This document shows, piece by piece, positions 1 through 11,947 of a stretch of 64,000 nt of DNA (positions within the stretch are counted from its first letter, which is position 1; each line of letters opens with the position of its first letter). The notes beneath the pieces were generated by a model. That model saw only the letters and a program-made list of their open reading frames with translations, did no database searches and was not told the DNA's origin. Position numbers and translations under genes: made by a program. This DNA comes from Physcomitrium patens (Eukaryota > Streptophyta > Bryopsida > Funariales > Funariaceae): NCBI RefSeq assembly GCF_000002425.4, contig NC_037271.1, forward strand, positions 664,922-728,921, given 5' to 3'.

Positions 1-1698
1 TGCGTCATTTCTTTGGACTATGTTGAGCAGTGTGCTTAGGTTCTCCGCAATATAAACATAATCCTTCTTGACGACGACGAATCTTTTCTTGCTTAGTTAG
101 GGGTTTAAAATGTACCACGTCAATTTGCATGTCTTGTACTTCTGAATGTACGTTTGGCAAAGATGTCGATGTTGCCATTGAGTAATAACGTTGAGGTTCC
201 CATGAATGATTCTCTGATCGAAATTCGAAAAGTGGATTATCACATTTTACTACAAAATCGATTGCTTGACTCAAAGTTTGAGGATCAGATAAGTTGAGCA
301 TCAATTTCTTTACTTCGTATTGCAATCCATAAAGAAATTGACTGATGAGTGCAGCATCATCCCACTTGATGTCAATTGCAAGTTGTCGAAATTGTGAAGC
401 ATATACTGTTACTGAGCGATTTTCTTGTCGCAGAATTCGGATCTTATTTGTTGCAACACGAGTTGCATCGTGTTCACCATACATAGATCGAAACTCCGCC
501 AAAAAAGCTTCCAAATTGTCCAATATTGGATTTCGTTGTTCAAGAAAAGACGAAAACCACGATAATGCAGAACCAAAAAGTAGAGTGCCAATAAACCTGA
601 CTTGTGATCTTGGAGTTGGATAGCTTTGCGGTTGAAGTTTAATTGCCAATTGTACTTGATTGATGAACCCTCGAAACTTTGATCTCGTACCATCAAATTT
701 CTCAGGTAAGGCAATTCTTGGTTCTCTAGTGCTTATAGGGTGTTGTACAATTGGAGAAGGAATGGGATTTGTTGTAGATGTTGAAGCAGCTCCGATCATC
801 TCTATATCTCCACTTTCTGTTATTCTTATTCTTTTCTGTGTTGGTGAATTGAGTTGATGCATCGCAAGCATTAACTCCCTCATTTGCTCTTGCATTTGTG
901 CCATTGCACTCTTCATTTCAACAAGCTCTGCCATAATGACACTAAGAAGAAAAATTTGTTTGATATTGCTCAAGACAAAAGAAAAGAAAGACTTGATAAC
1001 AAAGAAGATACTAAGAACAATATCAGTTTAGAAGTGGGTAATCCGCAAACTTCTAATACGCTTATGTCTTGTCAAGAGAAAGGGGTAATCCACTCTTACT
1101 CAAGAAAAAATAAAGCTCTGATATTGTAAGTGTACTCTGGTCAATCTGTCAAGGACAAAGACTCGATGAGGGAAAATATACACTAAAAGGCTATCTCGAT
1201 ATAATAAGTCAAAATATAAACAAGTAGGTATATTAAAAGGAAACTGGAATGGCTATTGGCACAAGACAAGAAACTAAAGACTCTTGAACCTAGACTAGAA
1301 GCAAGAAAGGAGTTGACAAGAGTGAAGAAGCCTTCACTCTTGTCTCTATATATACTATCTAACTAGGGACTACGTGGCGACGTTCTATAGGACCTCCAAT
1401 ATGTGTTGACTTTGTAGGACACATGCCTTGACTTACAAGGCAAGTTTTTCTACGTGTGGGCCACATAGTTAGCTTGATCTTCAAGCTAACAACATGTGTG
1501 GCACATGGCCAACTTGTTGACCACGTTTCTAATCCAAAAAGTCAATTAAAGACACCTATGAAGTCAAAGCAGCGTCTAGAAAGTTTCTAGGAAGCTTCTA
1601 TATTAAATATTATAGAATTAACTTACTTTTATCTACTTTTACTTACTTCTACCTATTTCTATATGTAATTATTAGCTTACATGATTATGGCCGTGACA
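1..1698 (-). mobile_element. Ty3/gypsy chromovirus A, 5' part (LTR, primer site, gag)
   Basis: This is the 5' end of an LTR retrotransposon that runs off the left edge. The LTR lies at about 1147-1698 and starts TGTCACGG on the minus strand. A plant initiator-Met type primer site (TATCAGAGC) lies at about 1115-1123. The gag region (about 968 down to 5) is one long open frame. It has an N-terminal helical stretch, a retrotransposon-gag domain around the LPEKFDGTRSKFRGF segment and a C-terminal zinc knuckle beginning CLYCGEPKH. Family assignment follows from close similarity in LTR and gag to elements B-E here, two of which carry chromodomains. It sits inside element B and looks the youngest of the nest. 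Its pol and 3' LTR are outside the window, so completeness cannot be judged. Confidence 0.85.
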
Positions 1699-3708
1699 CT
1701 ATGACTTTGATATGAATAAGTTTGGTTTTTTGTACTAACAATATTTTATGATTTTTAACAAATTCTATGTCTAAGAAATACGTTGAGGCTCATAAATTTA
1801 TCAAGGTGGAGGCTTTATAATTATTAGGTCCTTAACATACATCTATTATAAAACAAGGAGAGGATTCTAAGGTGAGGATATGATCTTCATTAAAAATTGT
1901 ATAAGATTCTAGCTGCACAGTCTCTATTAAAGATGGATAAATTCATTTTTCAATACATTGTCTTGTTTGACAAATGTGATCTTAATTTTGTGATTTTATT
2001 GCTTCTTTAGACAATATTGATTATTGTGTTTAAATTCTCCATAATGTAAATAAAATCGTTCTTGATGGTGATGAGTCTTTTCTTACTTGATAAGAGGTTT
2101 AAAACATATCAGATCAATTTGCATATTCTCTACTTCTGAATATATGTGTTGAGGAGATGTTGGTATTGCCATGGAATTGTCGTAATGTTGAGGCCTATTT
2201 CTATGACTTTTAGATTGAAATTCAAAAAGTTGATTATTATATTTCACAACAAAGTCAATTGCTTGATTCAATTTTTGAGGATCAGATTAGTTGAATATCA
2301 ATTTCTTTACTTTATATTGTAATCCATAAAAAATTGGCTAATAAGTACAACATCATTCCACTTGATATCAAATGTAAGTTGTCAAAATTTTAAAGCATAT
2401 AATCATACAGATCAATTGCCTTATCGTAAAATATGAATCTTATTGGTTGTAAGACAAGTTGTATCATGTTTTCCATACATGGAACTGAATTTTGCCAAAA
2501 ATGCCCCCAACTTATCCAATATTAGATCTTATCATTCAAGAAAAGATAAAAACTTCAATAGTGTTAAACCTGAAAGAAGTTTATTAATGAATCTAATTTG
2601 TGATCCTGGAGTTGGATATCTTTAGAGTTGAAGTTCAATCATAAGTTGTACTTGATTGATAAATCCTCAAAATTTGGATCTTGTACTATCAAACTTCTTG
2701 GGCAAAATAACTTTTGATTCTTTGATACTTTAAAGATGTTCTACCATGGGTAGATGGACATGATTTGGTTTAGATGTTGAAATAGCTCTAATCATCTCTA
2801 TATCCTCTCTTCTTGCCATTCTAGTTGATCTTTGTCGTGGTAAGCTAAGTTGATGCATTACAAGCATCAATTCCCTCAATTGCTCTTATATTTGTGTCAT
2901 TGCACTCTTCATTTCAATAAGCTCTATCATAATAATACTCAAAAAAATATCTAATATCACTGAAGACAAGTAGAAAAAAAGACTTGTGGACAAAAAAAAT
3001 ATTAAAAATATATTAGTTTAGAGGAGAGTAATCTGCAACTTCTAATATGCTTATGTCTTATAATGAGAAAGGGATAATCCACTCTTACTCAAGACAAGAT
3101 AAAACTCTGATACTGTAAGTATATTATTGTCAATCTGTCAAAGACATGAACTAAAAGATGATGCATAAACCAATAAAATTTGTATCAAAGAAAGAATAAC
3201 AAAATAGAAATAATAAAATAGAAATAACAAAATACATATATTAAAAAGAAATCGGAATAGCTTATTGCCAAAAGACAAGAAAACTTAAGATTCTTGAAAC
3301 TAGAGTAGAAGCAAGAAAGGAGTTGACAAAAATAAAGAGGACTTCACTCTTATCCTTCTATATACTATTTAACTAGAGGCTACATGGCGATGTTCTATGG
3401 AACCTCCAATATGGATTGACTTTGTAGGACACATACCTTGACTTATAAAGCAAGTTTTTTTTATATGTGGGCCACATAGTTATCTTGGTTTTCAAGCTAA
3501 CAACATGCATAGCACATAGCCAACTTGTTGACCACTATTCTATCCCAAAAAATGAATTATAGACATCTATAAAGTCAAAGCAGTGTCTATGAAGCTTTTA
3601 AGAAGCTTTTACAGAAGATATTATAGAATTAACTTATTTTACCTACTTCTACTTACTTCTATATAATTATACAAATAATTACTAGCTTACATGTATATGC
3701 CCGTGACA
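1699..3708 (-). mobile_element. Ty3/gypsy chromovirus B, 5' part, decayed
   Basis: Minus-strand fossil of the same family as A. LTR at about 3136-3708 (start TGTCACGGGC), initiator-Met type primer site TATCAGAG at about 3105-3112, gag remains at about 2940-1990 and the beginning of the protease region at about 1990-1700. It is interrupted at 1699 by element A, and is itself inserted in the integrase region of element C (junction at 3708/3709). Clearly broken, with many interruptions in the gag region; intermediate in age between A and C by nesting order. Confidence 0.8.
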
Positions 3709-6700
3709 TATACTTGAAGTATTACTCCAAAACTTGATTCACCAATTTTGTTTGTCTATTTATTTGAAAATAAAAAACTAAAGTAATTTTTATATCCATC
3801 TTTAAAATCTTAAAAAAGATTCTCTAAAATCTTGATATAAATTGAGTCATTCTATTCAATATAATATCCTTAATCAATTCGTGATAGTAATAGATTTAAA
3901 GAAAAGCTTTGCCATTTTCTTACCTATGATAGATTTTGTATATAGTAAAAAATATGCCATCTTAGTAAAATGATCTATTACCACAAATATAGTATCATAT
4001 GAATTTGAGATTAGAAGATTTATGATAAAATCTATAGAAATAAAAGACCATGGTTGTTTAGGAATAAGTAATGGCTAAAAAAATCCATAAGGTTGATGGC
4101 ATGGAATTTTGAATCTTAAAAAAATATCACATGATTGTATAAAATCTTTAATTACCTTCTATGTTTGAGGCTACTAAAAATCTCTCAATTTTAATTCCAA
4201 AGTCTTATTGTATCCAAAATATTTGGTGTTGTAATATAATATGATTATATATTGAAACTATAATCAAAATTGAATTTTTAATTAATATCTAATTATACTG
4301 GTTCAATATTATTTTGAAGTATTTAAACATGGCTTTTACAAAAGTCTCTTAGGTTATTTTTTTCTCTTAACAGTTAGTAGGTTAAAGGTTAATTAATAAT
4401 TTTATCTTCTAAATTATAGAGACTCTTTTAATACTTTAGAAAGACCATAAATTGATAAAATTAGAGGTAAATAATTAATATAGTTGATACTAGGATTAAG
4501 TTGAGATCAAGATTGGGCTAAAAAATTCCTTATGATAGGTTAGATTGATACCCAAGGGTCGACCATTTGTAAGACAGGGTCGAAATCAGACCTCCAACCA
4601 CTAAAATGACAACTTAGGGTAAAATAGGATTTCATTTGAAGATCAAAGATTAGAATTTTAGAAACAAGTTAGAGCTTATTTTAGAGACGTAAGGCTAGTT
4701 TTGGTAGGATTTGTAGAGATTTGGCAATTGTTGTTAGAATCAAGGTTTATATTGGCTATTTGGGATTTATGCAATGAAATGAAGGCTAGCACTCTCAATT
4801 GGTTCATAAAATTGGTGCCACATCTATGGTTCAAATTTTGATAGTGCTTGATTAATTAGGTTTTCTAAGTATATGTGAAATTTTGTGATAATCCAATGAT
4901 AAAATTAGAGGATATTTGGATTTTAGTACAAGAACATATTGAAAGTTGGCAATTTGAAATTGGATAGGATTTCTATGATATCTAAAGATCAACTTATTGA
5001 ATCAAGGTAAAAATTGACATGGTATTGAAAGACTTAAAGATCAAGTTGCATACTTATTTTGAATTAAAGTTAATAGTTGGAGAAAGAGAAATCATTGCTA
5101 GAAGATCTACTTTACCTTTCAAGTTGACGGCCGAGTGACATTAGTGTAGTTTTTTGGAGGTTTTCTTACAATCTATATGTTGGATTAGACTAAAATTTTT
5201 TAAGCATATACTAGTCTTACATTAAAAATTTCATGCAAAATTTTACATCAAGTGGACGATTTGATTAAAAGTTACGGCTAGTCAAAGCTCATTGATTAGG
5301 ATTAGGGCTTACAAGAAAAATCTAAAGTGCTTAAATATAAAAGTAATAAGGTAATTGAGATTTATGTATGATTGAGGCTACTAAGAAGAATATTTTTTAG
5401 TACTTTTGAATTGGAATTTAGATTATACTCTTTTCATATCAATGAAACCTATTAAGATTTTTTGAATTTTTGTGAAACATAACCTCACCTTTCACAGTTA
5501 AGTACCTAGTGCATTCCCAAACAAGATAACACATAATACGACACTGGCTACTAAATAATCATGACAAGTTTTAAGAATACATAATCATGTTCTACCTTCT
5601 AGAATGTATAATTATTCTTCAAAATAAAGTATGTTGTTTTTAAATTCAAACTTAGAAGTATTATATGACTCAGAAGAATTATTCTTGATATCATGGACAA
5701 GAGGATCAAAAATCATACTTAATTGAATTTGCTTGAGAAAAGTTGTATTAACAATCAATGTTGATTTTATTATTAAAAGAAGAAAATGCTTTGGATTTAA
5801 AAAAATCATTTTTTATTGATCAAAAGATGCATCTTCTTCTTTTGGTGTAAGATATGAACGTTTAGAAACGACGTCTGACAAACCATATTATTTTTTAGAT
5901 TAATATATGATTTCAAAATCAAATCTTGATAAAAATGTGCTCTAACAAGCTTAACAATGATTCAAAACATGTATTGATATGAAGTACTTGAGGTTCTTGT
6001 GATTTATATATATGGTGACTAAACTTGATGCGCCTTTAAATAATGATGTCATTCTTGAAATGAATTCATAATTGTAAGGAGCTCTTTGTGATGGATCTCA
6101 TAATTAATCTTGGTTGTTGAAATTTTTTTGGAATAAAAAGCTATTGGATGGAATTTCTCATCTTCTTTTATGTGTATTAATACTACACCCAAAGCAAAGT
6201 TTGATGCATCTCTTTCCATAAAAAATGCCTTGAAGAAGTCAATATGATATAAAATTGGTACAAAAGTAATTATTCTTTTTTAAAGCATCAAAAAATACTT
6301 TGGCTTTTTTATTCCACTCAAGCTTGTCTTTACAAGTCAAATATATAAGTGAAATTGCAACTTAAAAAATATTCTTGATGATAATATCATAATAAATGAT
6401 AAAGTTCAAAAAGCATTGTACATCTATCAGTGTTCTTAAAATCTTCCAGTTCATGATAGTCTAGAACTTCTTTGGATCTATTATTAGCTCTTTATTAGAA
6501 ATAATATATCCTAAAAAATCAACTTGAATAGTATAGGATACACACTTTTCTAACTTAGTATATAATCCTGCATCTTTAAGTTTTTGTTATATATGATGAA
6601 CATAAACCCTATGCTCTTTTATGTACTTAGAATAGATTAAGATGTCGTCCAAATAATAAATAACAAATCATCAAAAAACTCATAAAAGACATCATTTATT

Positions 6701-9605
6701 ATATATTGAAATCAAGTGGTATATTTATAAGTCCAAAAAACATGATATTATATTCAAAATATCCATACTTGATTAGAAACGTAATTTTTCATTCATCTCC
6801 TTCTTTAATGCATATTAAATTATATGGTCTTTATAAATGTACTTTTGTATAAATCTTTGCTTGATTTAGTTGATCAAACAGTCTTAAAATCAAAGGTAAA
6901 GGATACCTATTCTTGTTGGTGATGTTGTTGAATCTTCTATAGTCCATATACATTTGCAGAGATTCATCTTTTTTTCTTCACAAATAAGATACAAGCCTCA
7001 ATTAGAGATTTAGAATAGTATATGAAATTCTTAGCTAGGTTTTTATTAATATATTCTTTGAATACAACCAACTTATTTTGTAATAGGCTATAGATTGATC
7101 TAAATGATAATTGAGTTCTTTATTGAAGTTTGATAGAACAATCATAACGACAATGTTTTAAAAGAATATCTCCATTTTTTTTTAAAAACGTCTTTAAAAT
7201 CTTAGTATTAGCTAAGAATACCACTTGACATCTTCTCACCATCAGAAATAAGCATGGCATATAAAGCAAAAGATGGCCTTTCTTTTGCAATGTGCACAAA
7301 AGCTCTTGCACCTATCAATAAGAATTTGGATGTACTAGACTTATGTATTTCTACTTAATTAATGGATTTTTGGATTAAACTATCAAAAATAAAGGATTAC
7401 AAAAAATTCAATCTATTTGAAGATTATACTTTTCTAACTAAGATAATCCTAAAATAATCAGATTAGATAGAAATTTTATTATATTAAATATTACTATACT
7501 ATTATGATCTTTAATTATTACATCTAAAGGAACAATCTCATATGTAACATCTCCAAAAGATAGCAAACAACTATCAATGACTTTTATATGTACAGATTTA
7601 GTTTTTTTGGTAAAGATATCTTTTAATTTTTGACAAAATCTTTATTTGTAAAAGAGGCTAAGGCTTTTGAATCTAACAAAGCTAAGACTTTGTGATTTTT
7701 TGGTTCCAAATAAACTTTTATTGTAAAATAAGGTGAAGGATCTAAAGAGAGAATAAGACCTTTACTAGGAGTTACATAAGATTCTACTTGGATAATCTTT
7801 ATTGTAGTTGGAGAAACTAATATTTTTACACATTGTCTTCTTTGGCAATGATGCTTCTCATTTTGTAGTTGCGTTGTTTCTTCAGATAATATTAAGCAAT
7901 GTGTTTAGCTTCTCTAAAATATAAGCATAAGCCTTCTTGACGTCATCAAGTCTTTTCCTGCTCCATAAGAAATTTAAAATGTACCATATCTATTTGTATT
8001 GGTTCTAGCATTCATGAATGTGTTTCTAAAAAGTTGAAAGCTACCATCATTATTTAATTTGTTCTTCTTTACCGAAGTCTTTATTCTTGATGTCTTTTAA
8101 ATAATCAACTGTTGTATGCAATGGCTTCAGCAATAAATTGTTCCAAAGATTTTACCTTTGGCATTTTCAATAATAAATTTTTGACATTATCCTTTAACGC
8201 ATATCAAAGTTGATTAATAAGGATTTTATCATTCTAGTCCATATTGCAAGCTAAGTTTTAGAATTCAGCAGTATGTATAGTGGTTGACCATCATCCTTAT
8301 CGTAAAGATAAGAATTTGATTTCTGCTATGTGTTTTTCAATCATTTTTTCTAAATGTGATCGTAAACACTTCTAGAAATGAATTTGAAACATAAAGGAGC
8401 CACAAATTGTTTTCTATTAATCGTACAAATTAAGATAAAGTACTTCTTGATAGAAGTGCGCCTATGAATTTGACTTGAGTAAATTCATTAGGATATTAGA
8501 AGGGATACAACTTTATATAGAGCTTGACTTATTGAAAAAATCTTCAAAATTTTAATCTTATTCCATTAAACTTCTCAAGCATACTAAATTTTTTTTCCTA
8601 CCTTATTTATAAAAGTAAAACTCTTTAGATTTGGTTGTGATGTTGATATACTTGCTTTCTTCAATTACACAATTTCTTGCTACAGACTTTGAACTTCTTT
8701 CATAGGTGTAGGAATAGTATTTCTATGATTCATATTGAAAGTACGTGAGATTTTTATTCTTAGAGTATTGAGAAGTTCATGAAGATTAGCAATAGTTGCA
8801 AATCTATTCTCACTTTTGCTAAGAGTTGCATCCACAATCTTTTTTCTTAGAAAAATCAAACAAATTCAAAAATTTAAATTAAAGGAGGATAATTTGTATC
8901 CTCCAATATTAAATAAAAATTTCCACAAAGAGAGATAATTCACTTTCTTTAAAAAAAGATTAATACTAAAAAATAAGATTATTTATTTAAAAGTAGGTAG
9001 TTTGGAACCTTCAAAATATAATAATAAAAATGAAATAATTCACTTACTTCTAAAATAAGATAATAATAGTAAAGTAGTACTCTTGTCAAACTATCAAGGA
9101 CATAAATCTCAAAGAAAGAAATATTTAATACATTCTTATGTTATTAACAAGAAATAAAAAGTCTTTCAAAGATAAAATGGTATTGAATTAGAATGATTAT
9201 TGCTAAAAATAAGAAAACTATAAAGATTTGAAATAAGACCAAGGACTCGAATGGCATTAATAAGAGTGAAGAAGTCTTTATTTTTGCCTCTATATTTATT
9301 CTTAATCAGAAGCTACGTGGCAATGTTGTATATGACCTCTAAAATGTATTGACTTTTGAAGACACATATCTTAAGTTGCAAGGCAAGTTTTCTATGTGTG
9401 TACGACATAGTTAACTTGTTGATGAAGTTTTAAACTTATTAATCAACTACAAATACATACAAAGTTAAAGCAACATCTATGAAGCTTTTAGGAAGCTATT
9501 TTAGAAGATATTATGAAATTATTTTATTTTTATCTACTTTTATTTTTATCTACTTCTATGTAATCATATAGATATTTATTAGAGTATGTATGTATATTTG
9601 TGATA
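3709..9605 (-). mobile_element. Ty3/gypsy chromovirus C, heavily decayed host of B and X
   Basis: Minus-strand fossil. 5' LTR about 9092-9605; gag remains about 8870-7950; protease region about 7900-7320; reverse transcriptase about 7100-6250 (the VKKKD and MDYRRFN block near 6900-7000 and a LDDILIYSK block near 6600-6660 are recognisable); RNase H about 6250-5850; integrase about 5820-3709. The integrase is interrupted by the LTR-like insert X (4227-5543) and then by element B at 3708. The remaining 3' portion and 3' LTR should lie left of the window. It is the oldest of the nest, with many breaks spread over all domains. It abuts a Helitron relic at 9606. Confidence 0.8.
4227..5543 (+). mobile_element. 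LTR-like insert X (TGT...ACA, possible solo LTR) inside chromovirus C
   Basis: Interrupts the integrase of C: sequence on either side lines up with the uninterrupted integrase of E. It begins TGTTGTAATATAA and ends ATAATACGACA, the inverted TGT...ACA ends typical of LTRs. Flanking tetranucleotides ttgg (4223-4226) and ctgg (5544-5547) look like a slightly decayed 4-bp target duplication. No coding region was recognised inside 1.3 kb. Its last 40 bases resemble the ends of insert V (minus strand) and of Y, so all belong to one family. It could be a solo LTR or a non-autonomous element; the matching internal region is not in this window. Confidence 0.65.
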
Positions 9606-9960
9606 CTCTAAGATTCTTGACGGAGCTCATATAAGTGAGTGAATAAACATTCCACAAATAATGAATAAGTTACAAGAGAATAGATGTCCTTTCATGATTA
9701 TTCAATATCAATTTCCAATTCAATTGGCTTTGATAATAATAGTCAATAAAGCTCAAGTATAAACTTTGGGTATAATTAGCGTACACCTTTATGATCTAAT
9801 GTTTATCCATGGTAAGCTTTACATTATTTTTTTATACACCACATGCATTGTGGATGTCTTTATTTATTGCACATATAGAAAAATATATAACTAATATTAT
9901 ACGTCATGAAATACTTTAATAGCAATAAATGATTTAGTTGCTAAATGACTCTAACAATCA
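9606..9960 (+). mobile_element. Helitron helicase C-terminus, decayed
   Basis: Plus-strand translation of about 9624-9900 reads as the end of a PIF1-like Helitron helicase. An INIPQI block (cf. IPRI) is followed by QFPIQLALIIIVNKAQ, matching the family's QFPIRLAFAMTINKAQGQT motif. Then come TLGIISVHLYDLMFIHGKLY, matching the GIYLPxPVFSHGQLYVALSR block, and a short tail. At least one in-frame stop falls right after the NKAQ motif, and the upstream helicase motifs and Rep domain are absent, so this is a dead fragment. Chromovirus C begins immediately to its left, so C may have landed in an old Helitron. No CTRR-type Helitron terminus was identified to the right. Confidence 0.6.
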
Positions 9961-11594
9961 TGTAACTTGCTAAATTAGTTTTTTTTAGTGTATATATATA
10001 TAAAGAACTATGATTTTTTAAAAATTACATATAAGTAAGTGTCATTTAAAATGTGTTTTAATGATGAGAGCTATGGATGAAGTTGGTTGTAGATTCAGTG
10101 GGGTTGGAAGCGTGGGCATAGGGCAGGATGACAGTGGTAGGACCATGAATGTTGTTGAGTCTACGTAGCAAGCAACTTGCTCTGGTGATAGGTTAGGTAA
10201 CTGTATGTATCACCGTCCCTCGAACGGTGGCGTTAACATCCGGAATCTACGAGTCCAACTCAGCAGATTGAGCAGCCACATAGATACTGTGATGCGGGGC
10301 GATCGAAGTAGGCGATTCTTGCGGGAACAGGGTGACAGTGCCGAAGCAAGCAGTAAGGCACGGATCGGAACCGCGTGGCAGCGCCGGGGGTCGCAGGGCA
10401 AGGGGTGGTCAAGATACCGATGGGGCGGAGTGCCGCCATGCGCCTCGTTGCTCCGCCCTGCGCCTCGTTGCTCCGCCCTGCCCTGCTCCGCCTTTCTCCG
10501 CCATTGCTGGAAGCCTGCTTCCTGGATCGCCTCCCGCAGTATACCGCCTCGGGTCTTCTCCACCTCAACCTTCTTCTTCTTCTCCTCCTCCTTCCTGTAA
10601 GGTACTTGGTAATACAGCTCGGTGAATCTGTGCCTCGCTCTGGGCCTCGCGATGTTTCTGGGGTTTATCGGTCAACTACAGGGAGAATGTTTCGGGGCCG
10701 TGGGTGCGTGAGGCATCGGGGGCAAGGGCGAGGAGTGGAAGTCGAGTATCCGGTGGCGTTGGGATGTTTTTAATCAGTTGCGATCATTTGCAGGCTTCCA
10801 AGGGTTGTGGAATGTATTGTGTGCTTGGGGTTTGGAGGCGTGAGCAGAAAGTGTCAAATTGGAAAGTTTACCCCTTGCTATGTGGCGTTTTCTCTAGGTT
10901 TTAAACTTGTGTCGGGTTCATGGTGTTCGTGAACCTTCTTTTACAGAGCCTCAGACTTGAGTTTCTGCTGCTTTTTGGAGCCGTTGAGTGTAATGGCACT
11001 AAAATTGTGAACAGTTGAGCGATATTTTCGGAGGCCTCCCCATTCTGAGTTTTTATGAGTATATGTGAGAAACACCCTTCTCTCCGAGGCTTCTTTCACG
11101 AATTGGAGCATATTAGTCGGTGCTGTTCGTTGTAAGCTTTGTTCAGTGTTTTTTGTGTATTTTGTGCTCTTATTGTTGTATTTCGACGTAGTCACCTGAT
11201 CGGTAGAGACGAAGCTCTGCACACGACTGACCATATGTTCTTGCGTTAGAACACTTCTTACAGCCCCTGACTGTATATACACTCCTTCGCCCCCTCTCAA
11301 AGTCGCCGTTTAGACCAAGATTCCTTTCAGATTCGCTATCACCTCCTTTTCACCATCTGCTCAGCTCACACTCTTCTTGGAGCAAATTGGATTTTTTAAA
11401 ATAGAAAAGAAAAAGCAAAAATATACTATCTTATAAATCGTTTAGCTTCACATCAACGAGTACCACCACCCCTTCATCATTCACGTAGGGAGAGGATTGG
11501 CTTGGGCATTGCAGACTTCTCAACAGAGCAACTGGTAGAACAGTTCCAGGATTCGGGAAAAGGATTTTGATCCTTTTGTGAAGTGGACATTATC
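9961..11594 (+). other. GC-rich leader region upstream of the SOG1-like gene
   Basis: Composition changes sharply from AT-rich transposon DNA to GC-rich, gene-like DNA near 10070. 10200-10780 is rich in C and CpG, contains a pyrimidine tract (about 10563-10600) and a 20-bp direct repeat (about 10439-10478). It is open in several frames on both strands, as expected of a GC-rich leader or promoter rather than a protein. The first coding exon of the SOG1-like gene was not found here; it may be in the gap at 11595. No other gene was recognised. Confidence 0.4.
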
Positions 11595-11694
11595 NNNNNN
11601 NNNNNNNNNNNNNNNNNNNNNNNNNNNNNNNNNNNNNNNNNNNNNNNNNNNNNNNNNNNNNNNNNNNNNNNNNNNNNNNNNNNNNNNNNNNNNN
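11595..11694. other. Assembly gap (100 N)
   Basis: Exactly 100 consecutive N, the usual placeholder for a gap of unknown length. It lies upstream of the first exon seen of the SOG1-like gene, so the start codon and N-terminal exon of that gene may be missing from the assembly. Confidence 0.98.
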
Positions 11695-11947
11695 CTTTTC
11701 TTACATGTCATACTCATTTTTCTGTTCCTGCAGTTCGAATCACTCTTTTTAAAATTATTGAAGAGTTTTAGGCATGATACTTTAATTCGTCGCTATAATC
11801 GTCTTCAGACTATTTTTGTGGTACTCATTTGTGGTCGGGCGAAGCAAACTGAGGTAGTCTACCGAACACATCGTTCCTTTTCCTTGATTATATTTACATG
11901 TATTCTAACACCTGCCTTCACTTGTCCTGAATCTGTTTGTTGAACAG

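Noticed and set aside
10205-10773. Five overlapping open frames on both strands
   Set aside because: GC-rich sequence is open by chance in many frames; no domain, no splice context and low-complexity products.
11520-11943. Open frames spanning the N gap
   Set aside because: They exist only because N codons are read as unknown residues.
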